64,000 nt of DNA from Streptomyces hokutonensis (GTDB lineage: Bacteria > Actinomycetota > Actinomycetes > Streptomycetales > Streptomycetaceae): contig NZ_BARG01000087.1 of assembly GCF_000376565.1 (NCBI RefSeq), forward strand, positions 1 to 64,000. The letters run 5' to 3'. Below the pieces are notes generated by a model, which was given only the letters and a program-made list of their open reading frames with translations, had not been told where the DNA came from and did no database searches. Every line of letters begins with the position of its first letter. Position 1 is the first letter of the stretch. Shown in pieces: positions 41,846-50,099 of the stretch. The position numbers and the translations under genes are program-made.

Positions 41846-42859
41846 ATGCGCAAGCTGTACGTCCTCCTCCTGAGCCTCTGCCTCGGTATGCTCGCCGCGC
41901 CCTCCACCTACGCGGCGGACAACGGCAGTTGGTCCGTGTACCCGGCCGCCTCGCAGATCGCCGCGCGGCCGTACTTCTATCTCTCCGCCGATCCCGGCCA
42001 GACCATCCAGGACAAGGTGGTCGTCGCCAACAAGACCGCGCAGCCCCTCACCTTCCGGCTGTACGCGGCCGACGCCTACAACACCGCGCGCGACGGCGGG
42101 TTCGCCGTGCGGACGGTGAAGGAGAGGATGCGGGGCGTCGGCGCATGGGCGAAGCCCGCGAAGTCCCGGGTAACTGTGCCCGCCCACAAGACAGTTACCG
42201 TGCCGTTCACCCTGCACGTGCCCGAAGGGGCCGAACCCGGCGACCACCCGGGCGCATTGGTGGCTCTTGACGAACGCGTCGACAAGGGCGACGGATCACT
42301 CGCGCTCGGCGTGCAGCGGGCCGTCGGCGCCCGTGTCTACCTCCGGGTCAGCGGTCCGACGCTCCCCGCGCTCGCCGTCGAGCACGTCCACATCTCCCAT
42401 CACCAGCCGCTGGTACCGGGGTTGGGGAGCAGCGACGCGACGATCTCCTACACGCTGCACAACACCGGCAACGTCACCCTCGACCCGAAGGTGACGCTGA
42501 AGGCGCAGGGCCTGTTCGGCCGGACGCTGCTCTCGCGCGGACTCACCCGTATCCCGGCCGAGTTGCTGCCCGGGCAGAGCGTGAAGCTGACCGAGCCGTG
42601 GAAGGGCGCGCCCCAACTCGACTGGGGCGACATCACGTTGACCGCGAGCGCGACGGGTACGAAGCAGTCGGCGAGCGCGTCGTTCTTCGCGCTTCCCTGG
42701 CTCGCGGCGGCGCTGCTGCTCGCGGTCGGGTTCGTCGGGGGAGTGCTGGCGGTCAGAGCGCGTCGGGGCCGCGCTCGCCCGTCCGTACCCGTACGACCGT
42801 CTCCACCGGAATCGACCACACCTTCCCGTCCCCGATCTTCCCCGTCTGCGCGGCCTTGA
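41846..42859 (+). CDS. WxL-interacting-type surface protein (DUF916) with membrane anchor
   Basis: This 337-residue protein has a signal peptide (MRKLYVLLLSLCLGMLAAPSTYA, cut after AYA-type site near 23-24). A DUF916-like peptidoglycan-binding domain follows (WSVYPAASQIAARPYFYLSADPGQTIQDKVVVAN; about residues 28-165), then a second beta domain (about 175-285), one transmembrane helix (LPWLAAALLLAVGFVGGVLAV near 290) and a basic, Pro/Ser-rich tail. This is the WxLIP architecture that partners WxL proteins in Firmicutes. Start ATG 41846 is chosen for the signal peptide. The final ~107 bases overlap the convergent glnB gene and encode the Arg/Pro/Ser tail. Confidence 0.82.
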   Translation: MRKLYVLLLSLCLGMLAAPSTYAADNGSWSVYPAASQIAARPYFYLSADPGQTIQDKVVVANKTAQPLTFRLYAADAYNTARDGGFAVRTVKERMRGVGAWAKPAKSRVTVPAHKTVTVPFTLHVPEGAEPGDHPGALVALDERVDKGDGSLALGVQRAVGARVYLRVSGPTLPALAVEHVHISHHQPLVPGLGSSDATISYTLHNTGNVTLDPKVTLKAQGLFGRTLLSRGLTRIPAELLPGQSVKLTEPWKGAPQLDWGDITLTASATGTKQSASASFFALPWLAAALLLAVGFVGGVLAVRARRGRARPSVPVRPSPPESTTPSRPRSSPSARP

Positions 42860-43091
42860 CGACCGCGTCGATCACGGCCTCCGAGTCCGCGTCGTCGACG
42901 ACGACCTCGATCCGCACCTTCGGCACGAGGTCGACGCGGTACTCGGCGCCCCGGTACACCTCGGTGTGGCCGCGCTGCCGGCCGTAGCCGCTGGCCTCGG
43001 TGACGGTCAGGCCGTGCACGCCGAGCTCCTGGAGCGCCGTCTTGACCTCGTCGAGGCGGTACGGCTTGACGATCGCGGTGATGAGCTTCAT
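42753..43091 (-). CDS. glnB: Nitrogen regulatory protein PII (GlnB/GlnK)
   Basis: This 112-residue PII signal protein senses ATP/ADP and 2-oxoglutarate and gates the ammonium transporter. Start MKLITAIVKPYRLDEVKTAL; T-loop GYGRQRGHTEVYRGAEY with Tyr51 conserved (adenylylated by GlnD in Streptomyces); the B-loop region GKIGDGKVW is intact. Its start overlaps the amtB stop by four bases. The usual third gene glnD is absent downstream, so this may be a second amt-PII pair rather than the standard amtB-glnK-glnD operon. Confidence 0.95.
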   Translation of the reverse strand: MKLITAIVKPYRLDEVKTALQELGVHGLTVTEASGYGRQRGHTEVYRGAEYRVDLVPKVRIEVVVDDADSEAVIDAVVKAAQTGKIGDGKVWSIPVETVVRVRTGERGPDAL

Positions 43092-44416
43092 GCCTGGGAC
43101 GTGACCTTCTGGAGGGAGGGGACGGACGGGCTGACCGGGGCTCCGTGCCCCAGGACGCCGTGATCGTATGCGGTCTCGGCGTGCACCGTAAGGTCCAGAC
43201 CCGTCCGCTCCTCCTCTTCACTCGCCCGCAGCCCCATCACCCGGTCGAGCAGCTTCCCGATCCCGTACGTCACGAGGAACGCGTACGCCCCTACGGCGAC
43301 CACGGCCACCAGCTGCTTGCCGAGCTGGGCGAGCCCGCCGCCGTAGAGAAGACCTTCCGGGCCGCCGGTCATCGAGGTGACCGCGAAGACGCCGATCAGG
43401 AGGGTGCCGATGACGCCGCCGACCAGGTGGACGCCGACGACGTCGAGCGAGTCGTCGTAGTTGAGCCTGAACTTCCAGCCGACCGCGTACGAGCAGACGG
43501 CACCGGCGGCGAGGCCGACGACCAGCGCGCCCAGCAGTGAGACCGAGCCGCAGGACGGGGTGATCGCGACCAGGCCCGCGACCGCGCCGGAGGCCGCGCC
43601 CAGGGTGGTGGGGTGGCCGTCGCGCTTCTGCTCGACGAAGAGCCAGCCGAGCAGGCCGGTGCAGCCGGCGGCGAGGGTGTTGAGGAAGGCCGCGGCGGCG
43701 AGGCCGTTGGCGCCGAGCGCGGAGCCCGCGTTGAAGCCGAACCAGCCGAACCAGAGCAGGCCCGCGCCCAGCATGACCATGGGGAGGTTGTGCGGCCGCA
43801 TGGCATCTTTCTTGAAGCCGAGGCGGGGGCCGACCACCAGGCACAGGGCCAGGCCCGAGGCGCCCGAGGTGATCTCGACCGGGAGGCCGCCCGCGAAGTC
43901 CAGGGCGCCGAGGTGCGCCGCGATCCAGCCGCCCGGGCCCCACACCCAGTGCGCGACGGGAACGTATACGAGCAGCGCCCACACGGGCACGAACACCAGC
44001 CACGCCCCGAACCGCACGCGGTCCGCGACCGCGCCGCTGATCAGCGCGGCCGTGATGATCGCGAAGGTGAGCTGGAAGGTGGCGAAGAGGAGGGTGGGGA
44101 CGGTGCCGTGGACGGAGTCCGGGCCGAGGCCCGCCATGCCGGCGTGCTTGAGGCCGCCGATGAGCCCGCCGCCGAGGTCGTCGCCGAAGGCGAGCGAGTA
44201 ACCGGCCGCCAGCCACACCACCGTGACCAGGGCGATCGACACGAAACTCATCATCAGCATGTTGAGGACGCTCTTCGTGCGGACCATGCCGCCGTAGAAG
44301 AGGGCCAGGCCCGGGGTCATCAGCAGGACCAGGGCGGTGGCGGCGAGCAGCCAGGCGGTGTCGCCGGTGTCGATGCGCCCGGCGGCGAGTGCGGCGGCGG
44401 GGGTCACGGTCGTCAC
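43088..44416 (-). CDS. amtB: Ammonium transporter
   Basis: This protein of about 442 residues has 11 membrane segments and conducts ammonium/ammonia across the plasma membrane. Signature regions: MTPGLALFYGGMVRTKSVLNM near the N-terminus, GALDFAGGLPVEITSGASGL, and DDSLDVVGVHLVGGVIGTL with the conserved pore histidines. The start is set at GTG 44416, because TTGGAG just upstream gives a GGAG ribosome site six bases away; TTG 44428 is the longer option. It is followed by coupled glnB, whose product gates it. GlnR-like half-sites lie upstream. Confidence 0.94.
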   Translation of the reverse strand: MTTVTPAAALAAGRIDTGDTAWLLAATALVLLMTPGLALFYGGMVRTKSVLNMLMMSFVSIALVTVVWLAAGYSLAFGDDLGGGLIGGLKHAGMAGLGPDSVHGTVPTLLFATFQLTFAIITAALISGAVADRVRFGAWLVFVPVWALLVYVPVAHWVWGPGGWIAAHLGALDFAGGLPVEITSGASGLALCLVVGPRLGFKKDAMRPHNLPMVMLGAGLLWFGWFGFNAGSALGANGLAAAAFLNTLAAGCTGLLGWLFVEQKRDGHPTTLGAASGAVAGLVAITPSCGSVSLLGALVVGLAAGAVCSYAVGWKFRLNYDDSLDVVGVHLVGGVIGTLLIGVFAVTSMTGGPEGLLYGGGLAQLGKQLVAVVAVGAYAFLVTYGIGKLLDRVMGLRASEEEERTGLDLTVHAETAYDHGVLGHGAPVSPSVPSLQKVTSQA

Positions 44417-44485
44417 GGTCGTCTCCAACGGTGTGGGGGCTCGTCAGAGGGTCACCGGCCCGGGTTTCCGGTTGTGCACGTCCGT

Positions 44486-44517
44486 GTTTCCGTGACGTTT
44501 CATTGCGTCGGGGTTAC
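44486..44517 (-). promoter_or_regulatory. Possible GlnR-binding half-sites upstream of amtB
   Basis: On the amtB strand, GTAAC (44513-44517), GAAAC (44497-44501) and GAAAC (44486-44490) occur within 32 bases; the two GAAAC words are 11 bases apart. GlnR sites are built from gTnAc and GaAAc words with about 11-base spacing, so nitrogen control is plausible, though the full consensus order is not met. Confidence 0.4.
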
Positions 44518-44577
44518 CGAAAGCTCACCGTGTGAGGCTCCGGTGGACTGTTGTGCGGCGCGGGCCTGTGGATCAGG

Positions 44578-44583
44578 GACAAT
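44578..44583 (+). promoter_or_regulatory. Possible -10 element for a leaderless era transcript
   Basis: GACAAT lies 7 bases before ATG 44591, and no clear -35 or Shine-Dalgarno site is visible. The position would put the transcription start at the start codon. Confidence 0.3.
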
Positions 44584-44590
44584 GGGCGCC

Positions 44591-45541
44591 ATGAGCGTTC
44601 GTACCCCGTCATCCAAGCCGTCCGAGGCTCCTCACCGCGCCGGCTTCGCCTGCTTCGTGGGCCGCCCCAACGCGGGCAAGTCCACCCTTACGAATGCTCT
44701 GGTCGGCCAGAAGGTGGCGATCACCGCCAACCAGCCGCAGACCACGCGGCACACGGTCCGCGGCATCGTCCACCGGCCGGACGCGCAGCTGATCCTGGTC
44801 GACACCCCTGGCCTGCACAAGCCGCGCACACTGCTCGGGCAGCGGCTCAACGACATCGTCCGCACGACGTGGGCCGAGGTCGACGTCATCGGCTTCTGCC
44901 TGCCGGCGAACGAGAAGCTCGGCCCGGGCGACCGTTTCATCGCGAAGGAACTGGCGTCCATCAAGAAGACGCCGAAGATCGCGATCGTCACGAAGACCGA
45001 CCTCGTCGACTCCAAGACCCTCGCCGAGCAGCTCATCGCCATCGACCAGCTCGGCAAGGAGCTGGGGTTCGAGTGGGCGGAGATCGTGCCGGTGTCGGCG
45101 GTCGCGGACCAGCAGGTGGATCTGCTGGCGGACCTGCTTGTCCCGCTGCTGCCGGAGGGGCCGGCGCTCTACCCCGAGGGTGACCTCACCGACGAGCCCG
45201 AGCAGGTCATGATCGCGGAACTGATCCGGGAGGCGGCACTGGAGGGTGTGCGGGACGAACTCCCGCACTCCATCGCCGTCGTCGTCGAGGAGATGCTGCC
45301 CCGCGAGGACCGGCCCGCCGACAAGCCCCTCCTCGACATCCACGCCTTCGTCTACATCGAGCGGCCCAGCCAGAAGGGCATCATCATCGGGCCGAAGGGG
45401 GCGCGGCTGAAGCAGGTCGGGATCAAGTCGCGCAAGCAGATCGAGGCGTTGCTGGGGACGCCGGTGTTCCTGGACCTGCACGTGAAGGTGGCGAAGGACT
45501 GGCAGCGGGATCCTCGGCAGCTGCGGAAGCTGGGGTTCTGA
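44591..45541 (+). CDS. era: GTPase Era
   Basis: This 316-residue ribosome-assembly GTPase binds the 3' end of 16S rRNA. G1 GRPNAGKST, G2 region TTRHTVRG, G3 DTPGLH, G4 TKTD and a C-terminal KH domain (KGIIIGPKGARLKQVGIKSRKQIE). Start ATG 44591 (MSVRTPSSK); ATG 44582 is in frame three codons earlier. It normally follows the deaminase-like gene in Streptomyces, but here about 5 kb intervenes. Confidence 0.96.
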   Translation: MSVRTPSSKPSEAPHRAGFACFVGRPNAGKSTLTNALVGQKVAITANQPQTTRHTVRGIVHRPDAQLILVDTPGLHKPRTLLGQRLNDIVRTTWAEVDVIGFCLPANEKLGPGDRFIAKELASIKKTPKIAIVTKTDLVDSKTLAEQLIAIDQLGKELGFEWAEIVPVSAVADQQVDLLADLLVPLLPEGPALYPEGDLTDEPEQVMIAELIREAALEGVRDELPHSIAVVVEEMLPREDRPADKPLLDIHAFVYIERPSQKGIIIGPKGARLKQVGIKSRKQIEALLGTPVFLDLHVKVAKDWQRDPRQLRKLGF

Positions 45542-45580
45542 GAGTCTCTCGCCCCCGCCGCCCCTACCCGGCCCGTCCCT

Positions 45581-45625
45581 CTGGGGCTCCGCCCCAGCCC
45601 CCGCTCCTCAGACGCCGGAGGGGCT
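45581..45625. repeat. Interspersed GC-rich repeat, copy B2, with hairpin
   Basis: CTGGGGC-TCC-GCCCCAG (45581-45597) is a hairpin that can terminate era. It is followed by ccgctcctcagacgccggag and gggctga, matching the layout of copy B1 near 39480. The element runs into the 3' end of the convergent regulator gene and supplies its last codons (ISPSGV) and stop. Confidence 0.65.
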
Positions 45626-46465
45626 GATTTCCGACATGTCCTGCACGCCTATCACCCGCAGCAGTTGGAGCCGTTCGTAGGACTCCGTTCCCGGGCGGGC
45701 CGTGTGGATGATCAGGAGGTGGTGGGCGTCCTGGTTGAGGAGGACCTCGCAGTCCAGTTCCAGGAGGCCGACCAGGGGGTGGCGGAAGCGCTTCGTGGAC
45801 TGTCGTCGTACGGCCACCTCGTGCTGGTCCCACAGGTGGGCGAACTCCTCGCTGCCCGCCCGTAGTTCGGCGACGAGCGCGGCCGGTTCCGGGTCGTCGG
45901 GGCGGGCCGCGGCCACGGCCCGGAGGTTCGCCACGTGGGCGCGGGCGTGCTCCGGGATGTCCTCCGGTGGGAACAGTTCCCGTGAGGCGGGGTCCAGGAA
46001 GAAGCGGCGGAGCATGTTGCGCTCCCGGGGCGGGCGGGCGAACGCATCGCCCGACAGGGCCCGTGCCATCGCGTTCTGCGCGATCACCTCGCCGCAGTCG
46101 CTGGACACGTGCGCCGGGGTGTCGTGCAGCCGGTCCAGGACCAGCAGGAGGGCCGGCCGCAGGTGCGCGGTCCCGCCGCCCCGGCGCGGCGGTTCCTCGC
46201 CCGTGAGGTGGAAGAGGTGGTCGCGTTCGTCGTCCGTGAGCCGCAGCGCGCGGGCCAGTGCCGTGAGCATCTGGCGGGACGGGCGCGGGCCACGGGACTG
46301 TTCGAGGCGCGTGTAGTAGTCCACGGACATCCCGGCGAGCTGCGCCACCTCCTCGCGGCGCAGACCGGGCGTACGGCGGCGGGCGCCTGCCGTGAGGCCC
46401 ACGTCGGAGGGGTCGAGGCGGGCCCGGCCCCGGCGCAGGAAGTCGGCGAGTTCGGCTCGGTTCAC
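45608..46465 (-). CDS. XRE-type regulator with MmyB-like ligand domain
   Basis: This 285-residue protein has an N-terminal helix-turn-helix (RTPGLRREEVAQLAGMSVDY, then TRLEQSRGPRPS) and a C-terminal PAS-like MmyB ligand-binding domain (FRHPLVGLLELDCEVLL, then HTARPGT). Start GTG 46465 has ggaag upstream on the coding strand. In actinobacteria such regulators commonly repress an adjacent divergent oxidoreductase gene, as here with the epimerase 115 bases away. The ligand is unknown; fatty acids have been proposed for this family. Confidence 0.9.
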   Translation of the reverse strand: MNRAELADFLRRGRARLDPSDVGLTAGARRRTPGLRREEVAQLAGMSVDYYTRLEQSRGPRPSRQMLTALARALRLTDDERDHLFHLTGEEPPRRGGGTAHLRPALLLVLDRLHDTPAHVSSDCGEVIAQNAMARALSGDAFARPPRERNMLRRFFLDPASRELFPPEDIPEHARAHVANLRAVAAARPDDPEPAALVAELRAGSEEFAHLWDQHEVAVRRQSTKRFRHPLVGLLELDCEVLLNQDAHHLLIIHTARPGTESYERLQLLRVIGVQDMSEISPSGV

Positions 46466-46580
46466 GCTTCCAGCGTGCGGCAGCCCGCCCGGCTTATCCA
46501 GGGACTGCCGATCCCCTGATCGGAAGGTCTCTCCCGGCCGCGGCCCGGCTGCCCAAGGCTGGTCGGGACGAGAGGAGCAC

Positions 46581-47438
46581 ATGATGCTGACACTGGTGAC
46601 AGGCGCGACGGGACAGGTCGGCCGCCGCTTCGTACCGAGGCTGCTGGCGCAGGCGAGGGCAGGGGAGCAGGTGCGGGTGACCGTGCGGGACGCGGCCCGC
46701 GCCGAGCGCTTTGCGGAACTGGGCGCCGAGGTCGTCGTAGGTGATCTGCGCGACACCGACGCCCTCGGCAAGGCGGTCTCCGGCGTCGACGCGGTCGTGA
46801 ACGTCGCCGCGTCCTTCCGCGGCGTACCGGACGAGGAGGCCTGGGCCGTCAACCACGAGGCGGCGGTCGCCCTGGGGAAGGCCGCGCTGGCCTCGGGCGT
46901 ACGGCGCTTCGTGCAGGTGAGCACCGGAATGGTGTACGGCGTGGGACGCGGGCGCCCGCTGACCGAGGAGGACGAGAGCCGGCCCGGCGGCAAGATATGG
47001 GGCGCCTACAACGAGTCGAAGGTGGCCGCCGAACGCGAGCTCCTCGCTCTCGACACCATGGACGTCCGCGTCGCCCGCCTCCCCTTCGTCTACGGCGAGG
47101 GCGACCCCCACCTCGCCAACTCCCTCATGTGGGCGAGCAATTGGGCAGCGGCCCAGCGCCTCCACATGGGCCACCACGCGGACGTCGCCCAGGGCCTGCT
47201 GCGGCTGCTGTACGCGCCGGGAGTCGCCGGCCGGATCTACAACATCGCCGACGACGCCCCGGTGACGGCGGTCGAGCTGCACCACCTCAACGGCGTCGAG
47301 GTGCCCGCCGCACTCCACGAGCACACGGATCCCGACCCGTGGTTCGGGATCATGTCCACCGAGCGGATCAAACGAGAGCTGGGCTACCGCCCGCTGTACC
47401 CGTCCGTCTGGGCGGCCCGGGACGCCGGCGCCCTCTGA
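46581..47438 (+). CDS. NAD-dependent epimerase/dehydratase family protein
   Basis: This 285-residue extended short-chain dehydrogenase has a Rossmann motif at the start (LVTGATGQVGRR; GxxGxxG), GDLRDTDALGKAVSGVD, the catalytic Ser/Tyr/Lys set in VSTGMVYG and YNESKVAAE, and a C-terminal substrate domain. The substrate is unknown. ATG 46581 is preceded by gagaggagcac. It is probably under control of the divergent MmyB-like regulator and converges on the MFS gene with 6 bases between. Confidence 0.87.
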   Translation: MMLTLVTGATGQVGRRFVPRLLAQARAGEQVRVTVRDAARAERFAELGAEVVVGDLRDTDALGKAVSGVDAVVNVAASFRGVPDEEAWAVNHEAAVALGKAALASGVRRFVQVSTGMVYGVGRGRPLTEEDESRPGGKIWGAYNESKVAAERELLALDTMDVRVARLPFVYGEGDPHLANSLMWASNWAAAQRLHMGHHADVAQGLLRLLYAPGVAGRIYNIADDAPVTAVELHHLNGVEVPAALHEHTDPDPWFGIMSTERIKRELGYRPLYPSVWAARDAGAL

Positions 47439-47444
47439 CCCGCC

Positions 47445-48716
47445 TCAGTCCACCCCCCGAATCCGCCGCACCAGCAACGCCCCCGCCATCCCGATCACCG
47501 CCGACACCAGATACAGCACCCGGTACCCGCCCAGATAGGTGACGATCGGTGCGGCGAGGGCGGGGGCCGCGACCTGGGGAAGGGCGTTGGCGACGTTGAT
47601 GACGCCGAGGTCCTTGCCGCGGTCCAGGGCCTTCGGGAGAACGTCCGTCATCAGGGCGAAGTCCACCGACGTGAAGACGCCGAAGCCGATGCCCAGGAGG
47701 GCCGCCGAGGCCACCGCGCCGGGCCAGGTCTGCCAGCCCGCGAGAACCGCCGTCGCCACCGCCATGAGCACACCCGACCAGATCACGAACGGCTTGCGGC
47801 GGCCGACCCGGTCGGACCAGACCCCACCGACCACGACCGTGGCCAGGAGTGTCAGGCCGTTCACCGCCGTCAGGATCAGGACGCCCTGGTCGGGGTCGTG
47901 GTAGTGCAGGCGGTCGCGCAGGTAATACAGCAGATACAGCAGCACCAGCGCGTTGCTCAGGTTGATCAGGAAGCGGGTCAGCCATGCCCAGCCGAGGTCG
48001 GGATAGCGGCGCGGGCTCAGCCAGAAGCCCTTCACAAAACCCCGCCAGGACCACAACGGCCGGTCCGCCGGGCGGAGTTGCAGGTCCTTGTAGCGCAGCA
48101 CGTACGGCAGTACGCCCACCGCCGTGAACACCGCGCACGCCACATAGCCCGCCCCGATGCCCCCGGCCGCCGTCGCAAGCCCCGTTCCGCCGACCACGCC
48201 CAGGATCTGCGCGGCGCCCAACCAGCCGCCCACAGAGCCCCGTTGGAGGCGCGGCACGCGGTCGGGGACGGCCGCCGTGACCGCCGCGAAGGCCGCGTTC
48301 AGGGTGAGTTGGACCAGGCACCAGCCGGCCGCCATCGTCCACACCCCGCCCGCGCCCGCGAGCAGCAGCAACGACAGCGCCCCGCCCGCCGCCCCGGCCA
48401 CTATCCACGGCGTACGGCGGCCCCACCTGGACGTCGTACGGTCGGACAGCGCGCCGAAGAGCGGATTGGCGACCAGGGACACCAGCGCGCCCGCGCCGGT
48501 CACCCACGCCAGCATCGTCTCCTTAGACATGCCGGTGCCCGGCGCGAAGTCCTTCGCCTGGGAGGCCAGCAGGATCTGCAGCGGGCCGTACCAGCCCACC
48601 CAGATCGCGCCGTTGGCGAGCGAGAGCGCGGACGTCCAGCCCCGGCCGACGCGTTCGACGGGCTCGGCGAGGGCGCTGGGCGCGGAGAGCGCGTCCGCCG
48701 CGTCGGCCGTGGTCAT
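47445..48716 (-). CDS. MFS sugar transporter
   Basis: This 423-residue membrane protein has about 12 segments and belongs to an MFS group that includes sugar:proton symporters (GPH/sucrose-transporter-like: LVANPLFGALSDRTTSRWGRRTPW). Its start ATG 48716 overlaps the beta-glucosidase stop (ATGA), so enzyme and transporter are translationally coupled and the substrate is likely a beta-glucoside such as cellobiose or a plant aryl glucoside. The exact sugar is not determined. Confidence 0.85.
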   Translation of the reverse strand: MTTADAADALSAPSALAEPVERVGRGWTSALSLANGAIWVGWYGPLQILLASQAKDFAPGTGMSKETMLAWVTGAGALVSLVANPLFGALSDRTTSRWGRRTPWIVAGAAGGALSLLLLAGAGGVWTMAAGWCLVQLTLNAAFAAVTAAVPDRVPRLQRGSVGGWLGAAQILGVVGGTGLATAAGGIGAGYVACAVFTAVGVLPYVLRYKDLQLRPADRPLWSWRGFVKGFWLSPRRYPDLGWAWLTRFLINLSNALVLLYLLYYLRDRLHYHDPDQGVLILTAVNGLTLLATVVVGGVWSDRVGRRKPFVIWSGVLMAVATAVLAGWQTWPGAVASAALLGIGFGVFTSVDFALMTDVLPKALDRGKDLGVINVANALPQVAAPALAAPIVTYLGGYRVLYLVSAVIGMAGALLVRRIRGVD

Positions 48717-50041
48717 CCCTGTACCCGTTCTCTCTGGGCCCGCAGCAGGCCCTGGAACCAGCCGTACGACGTCTTCGGGGTGCGCGCCAGCGTCTCGTAG
48801 TCGACGTGGACGAGGCCGAAGCGGCGCTCGTAGCCCTCCGCCCACTCGAAGTTGTCGAGGAGCGACCACACGAAGTAGCCGCGGACGTCCACGCCCGCCT
48901 CCAACGCCCCGTGCAGCGCCCGGACATGGCCGTCGAGGTAGGCGATCCGGTCCTGGTCGTCGAGGCCGTCGTAGGAGCAGCCGTTCTCGGTGATGACGAC
49001 GGGCGGGAGGCGGTCGCCGTAGCGGTCGCGGAAGGTGGTGAGGAGTTCGGTGAGGCCCTCGGGGACCACCGGCCAGCCGAAGTCGGTGACCGGGACCCCC
49101 TCGATGTCCCTTACGGAGAAGGGGAGTTCGGCGGGGAGGGTGAGTCCGCCGAACTCGATCTCCGCGCCCTGGGGTGCGCCGACCCGGCTCGGTGCGTAGT
49201 AGTTGACGCCGTACCAGTCGATCGGCTCGGCGATCACCTTCAGGTCGGACTCCACGTCGCCCGGCATCAACTCGCCCAGACCGGAGGGGTATTCGCCGAG
49301 GATCAGGGGGTCGGCGAACAGGCGGTTCAGGAGCAGGTCGTAGAAGTTCGCCGCCTCGATGTCCTCCGGCTCCTGCGAGGCCGGCCAGGTCGGGCCGTGG
49401 GAGTTGGCGATCCCGATGTCGCCGGCACCGGCCGCGCGCAGGGCCCTTACCGCCAGGCCGTGGGCGAGGAGCTGGTGGTGGGCGACCGGGAGCGCGTCGA
49501 AGAGCAGGGTCTTCCCCGGGGCGTGGGCGCCCAGCGCGTGCCCCAACAGGGTGTGTTCCGCGGGCTCGTTGAGGGTGATCCACTTCTTCACCCGGTCGCC
49601 CAGGCGGTCGGCGACCACCGACACGTACTCCGCGAACCGCGAGGCCGTGTCCCGCTCCAGCCAGTCAAGCCCGGCCGGGAGGTCCCAGTGGAACAGGGTC
49701 GGGACGGGTCGGACGCCCGCCGCGATCAGGTCGTCGACGAGACGGTCGTAGAAGTCGAGGCCGCCGGGGGAGTTCACCCGCGGCCAGGAGATCGAGAAGC
49801 GGTACGCGTCCACGCCGAGGCCGGCCAGGAGGGCCACGTCCTCGCGGTGGCGGTGGAAGTGGTCGCAGGCCACCGCCGCCGTCGAACCGTCCTTGATCCG
49901 GCCCGGCTCGGCCTCGAACACGTCCCAGACGGAGGGCTCGCGCTCGTCGGCCGCGCCCTCGATCTGGTGGGCCGAGGTCGAGACGCCCCAGAGGAAATCG
50001 GCCGGGAACCGAGGTATCGGGTTGCCTGCATCAGTCGCCAT
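48713..50041 (-). CDS. Beta-glucosidase, glycoside hydrolase family 1
   Basis: This 442-residue cytoplasmic retaining beta-glycosidase carries the GH1 signatures: N-terminal FLWGVSTSAHQIEGA, acid/base Glu near residue 159 in LNEP, nucleophile Glu near 352 in ITENG, and WSLLDNFEWAEGY near the C-terminus. Start ATG 50041 (MATDAGNPIP); ATG 50053 four codons earlier is equally possible, as neither has a clear ribosome site. First gene of a two-gene operon with the MFS transporter. No LacI-type regulator is adjacent. Confidence 0.93.
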   Translation of the reverse strand: MATDAGNPIPRFPADFLWGVSTSAHQIEGAADEREPSVWDVFEAEPGRIKDGSTAAVACDHFHRHREDVALLAGLGVDAYRFSISWPRVNSPGGLDFYDRLVDDLIAAGVRPVPTLFHWDLPAGLDWLERDTASRFAEYVSVVADRLGDRVKKWITLNEPAEHTLLGHALGAHAPGKTLLFDALPVAHHQLLAHGLAVRALRAAGAGDIGIANSHGPTWPASQEPEDIEAANFYDLLLNRLFADPLILGEYPSGLGELMPGDVESDLKVIAEPIDWYGVNYYAPSRVGAPQGAEIEFGGLTLPAELPFSVRDIEGVPVTDFGWPVVPEGLTELLTTFRDRYGDRLPPVVITENGCSYDGLDDQDRIAYLDGHVRALHGALEAGVDVRGYFVWSLLDNFEWAEGYERRFGLVHVDYETLARTPKTSYGWFQGLLRAQRERVQG

Positions 50042-50099
50042 GCGCCGGATCATCCGTACCGGTGGTAACGGGTGTCAACGGGCGGGCGTGAACAAGCAG

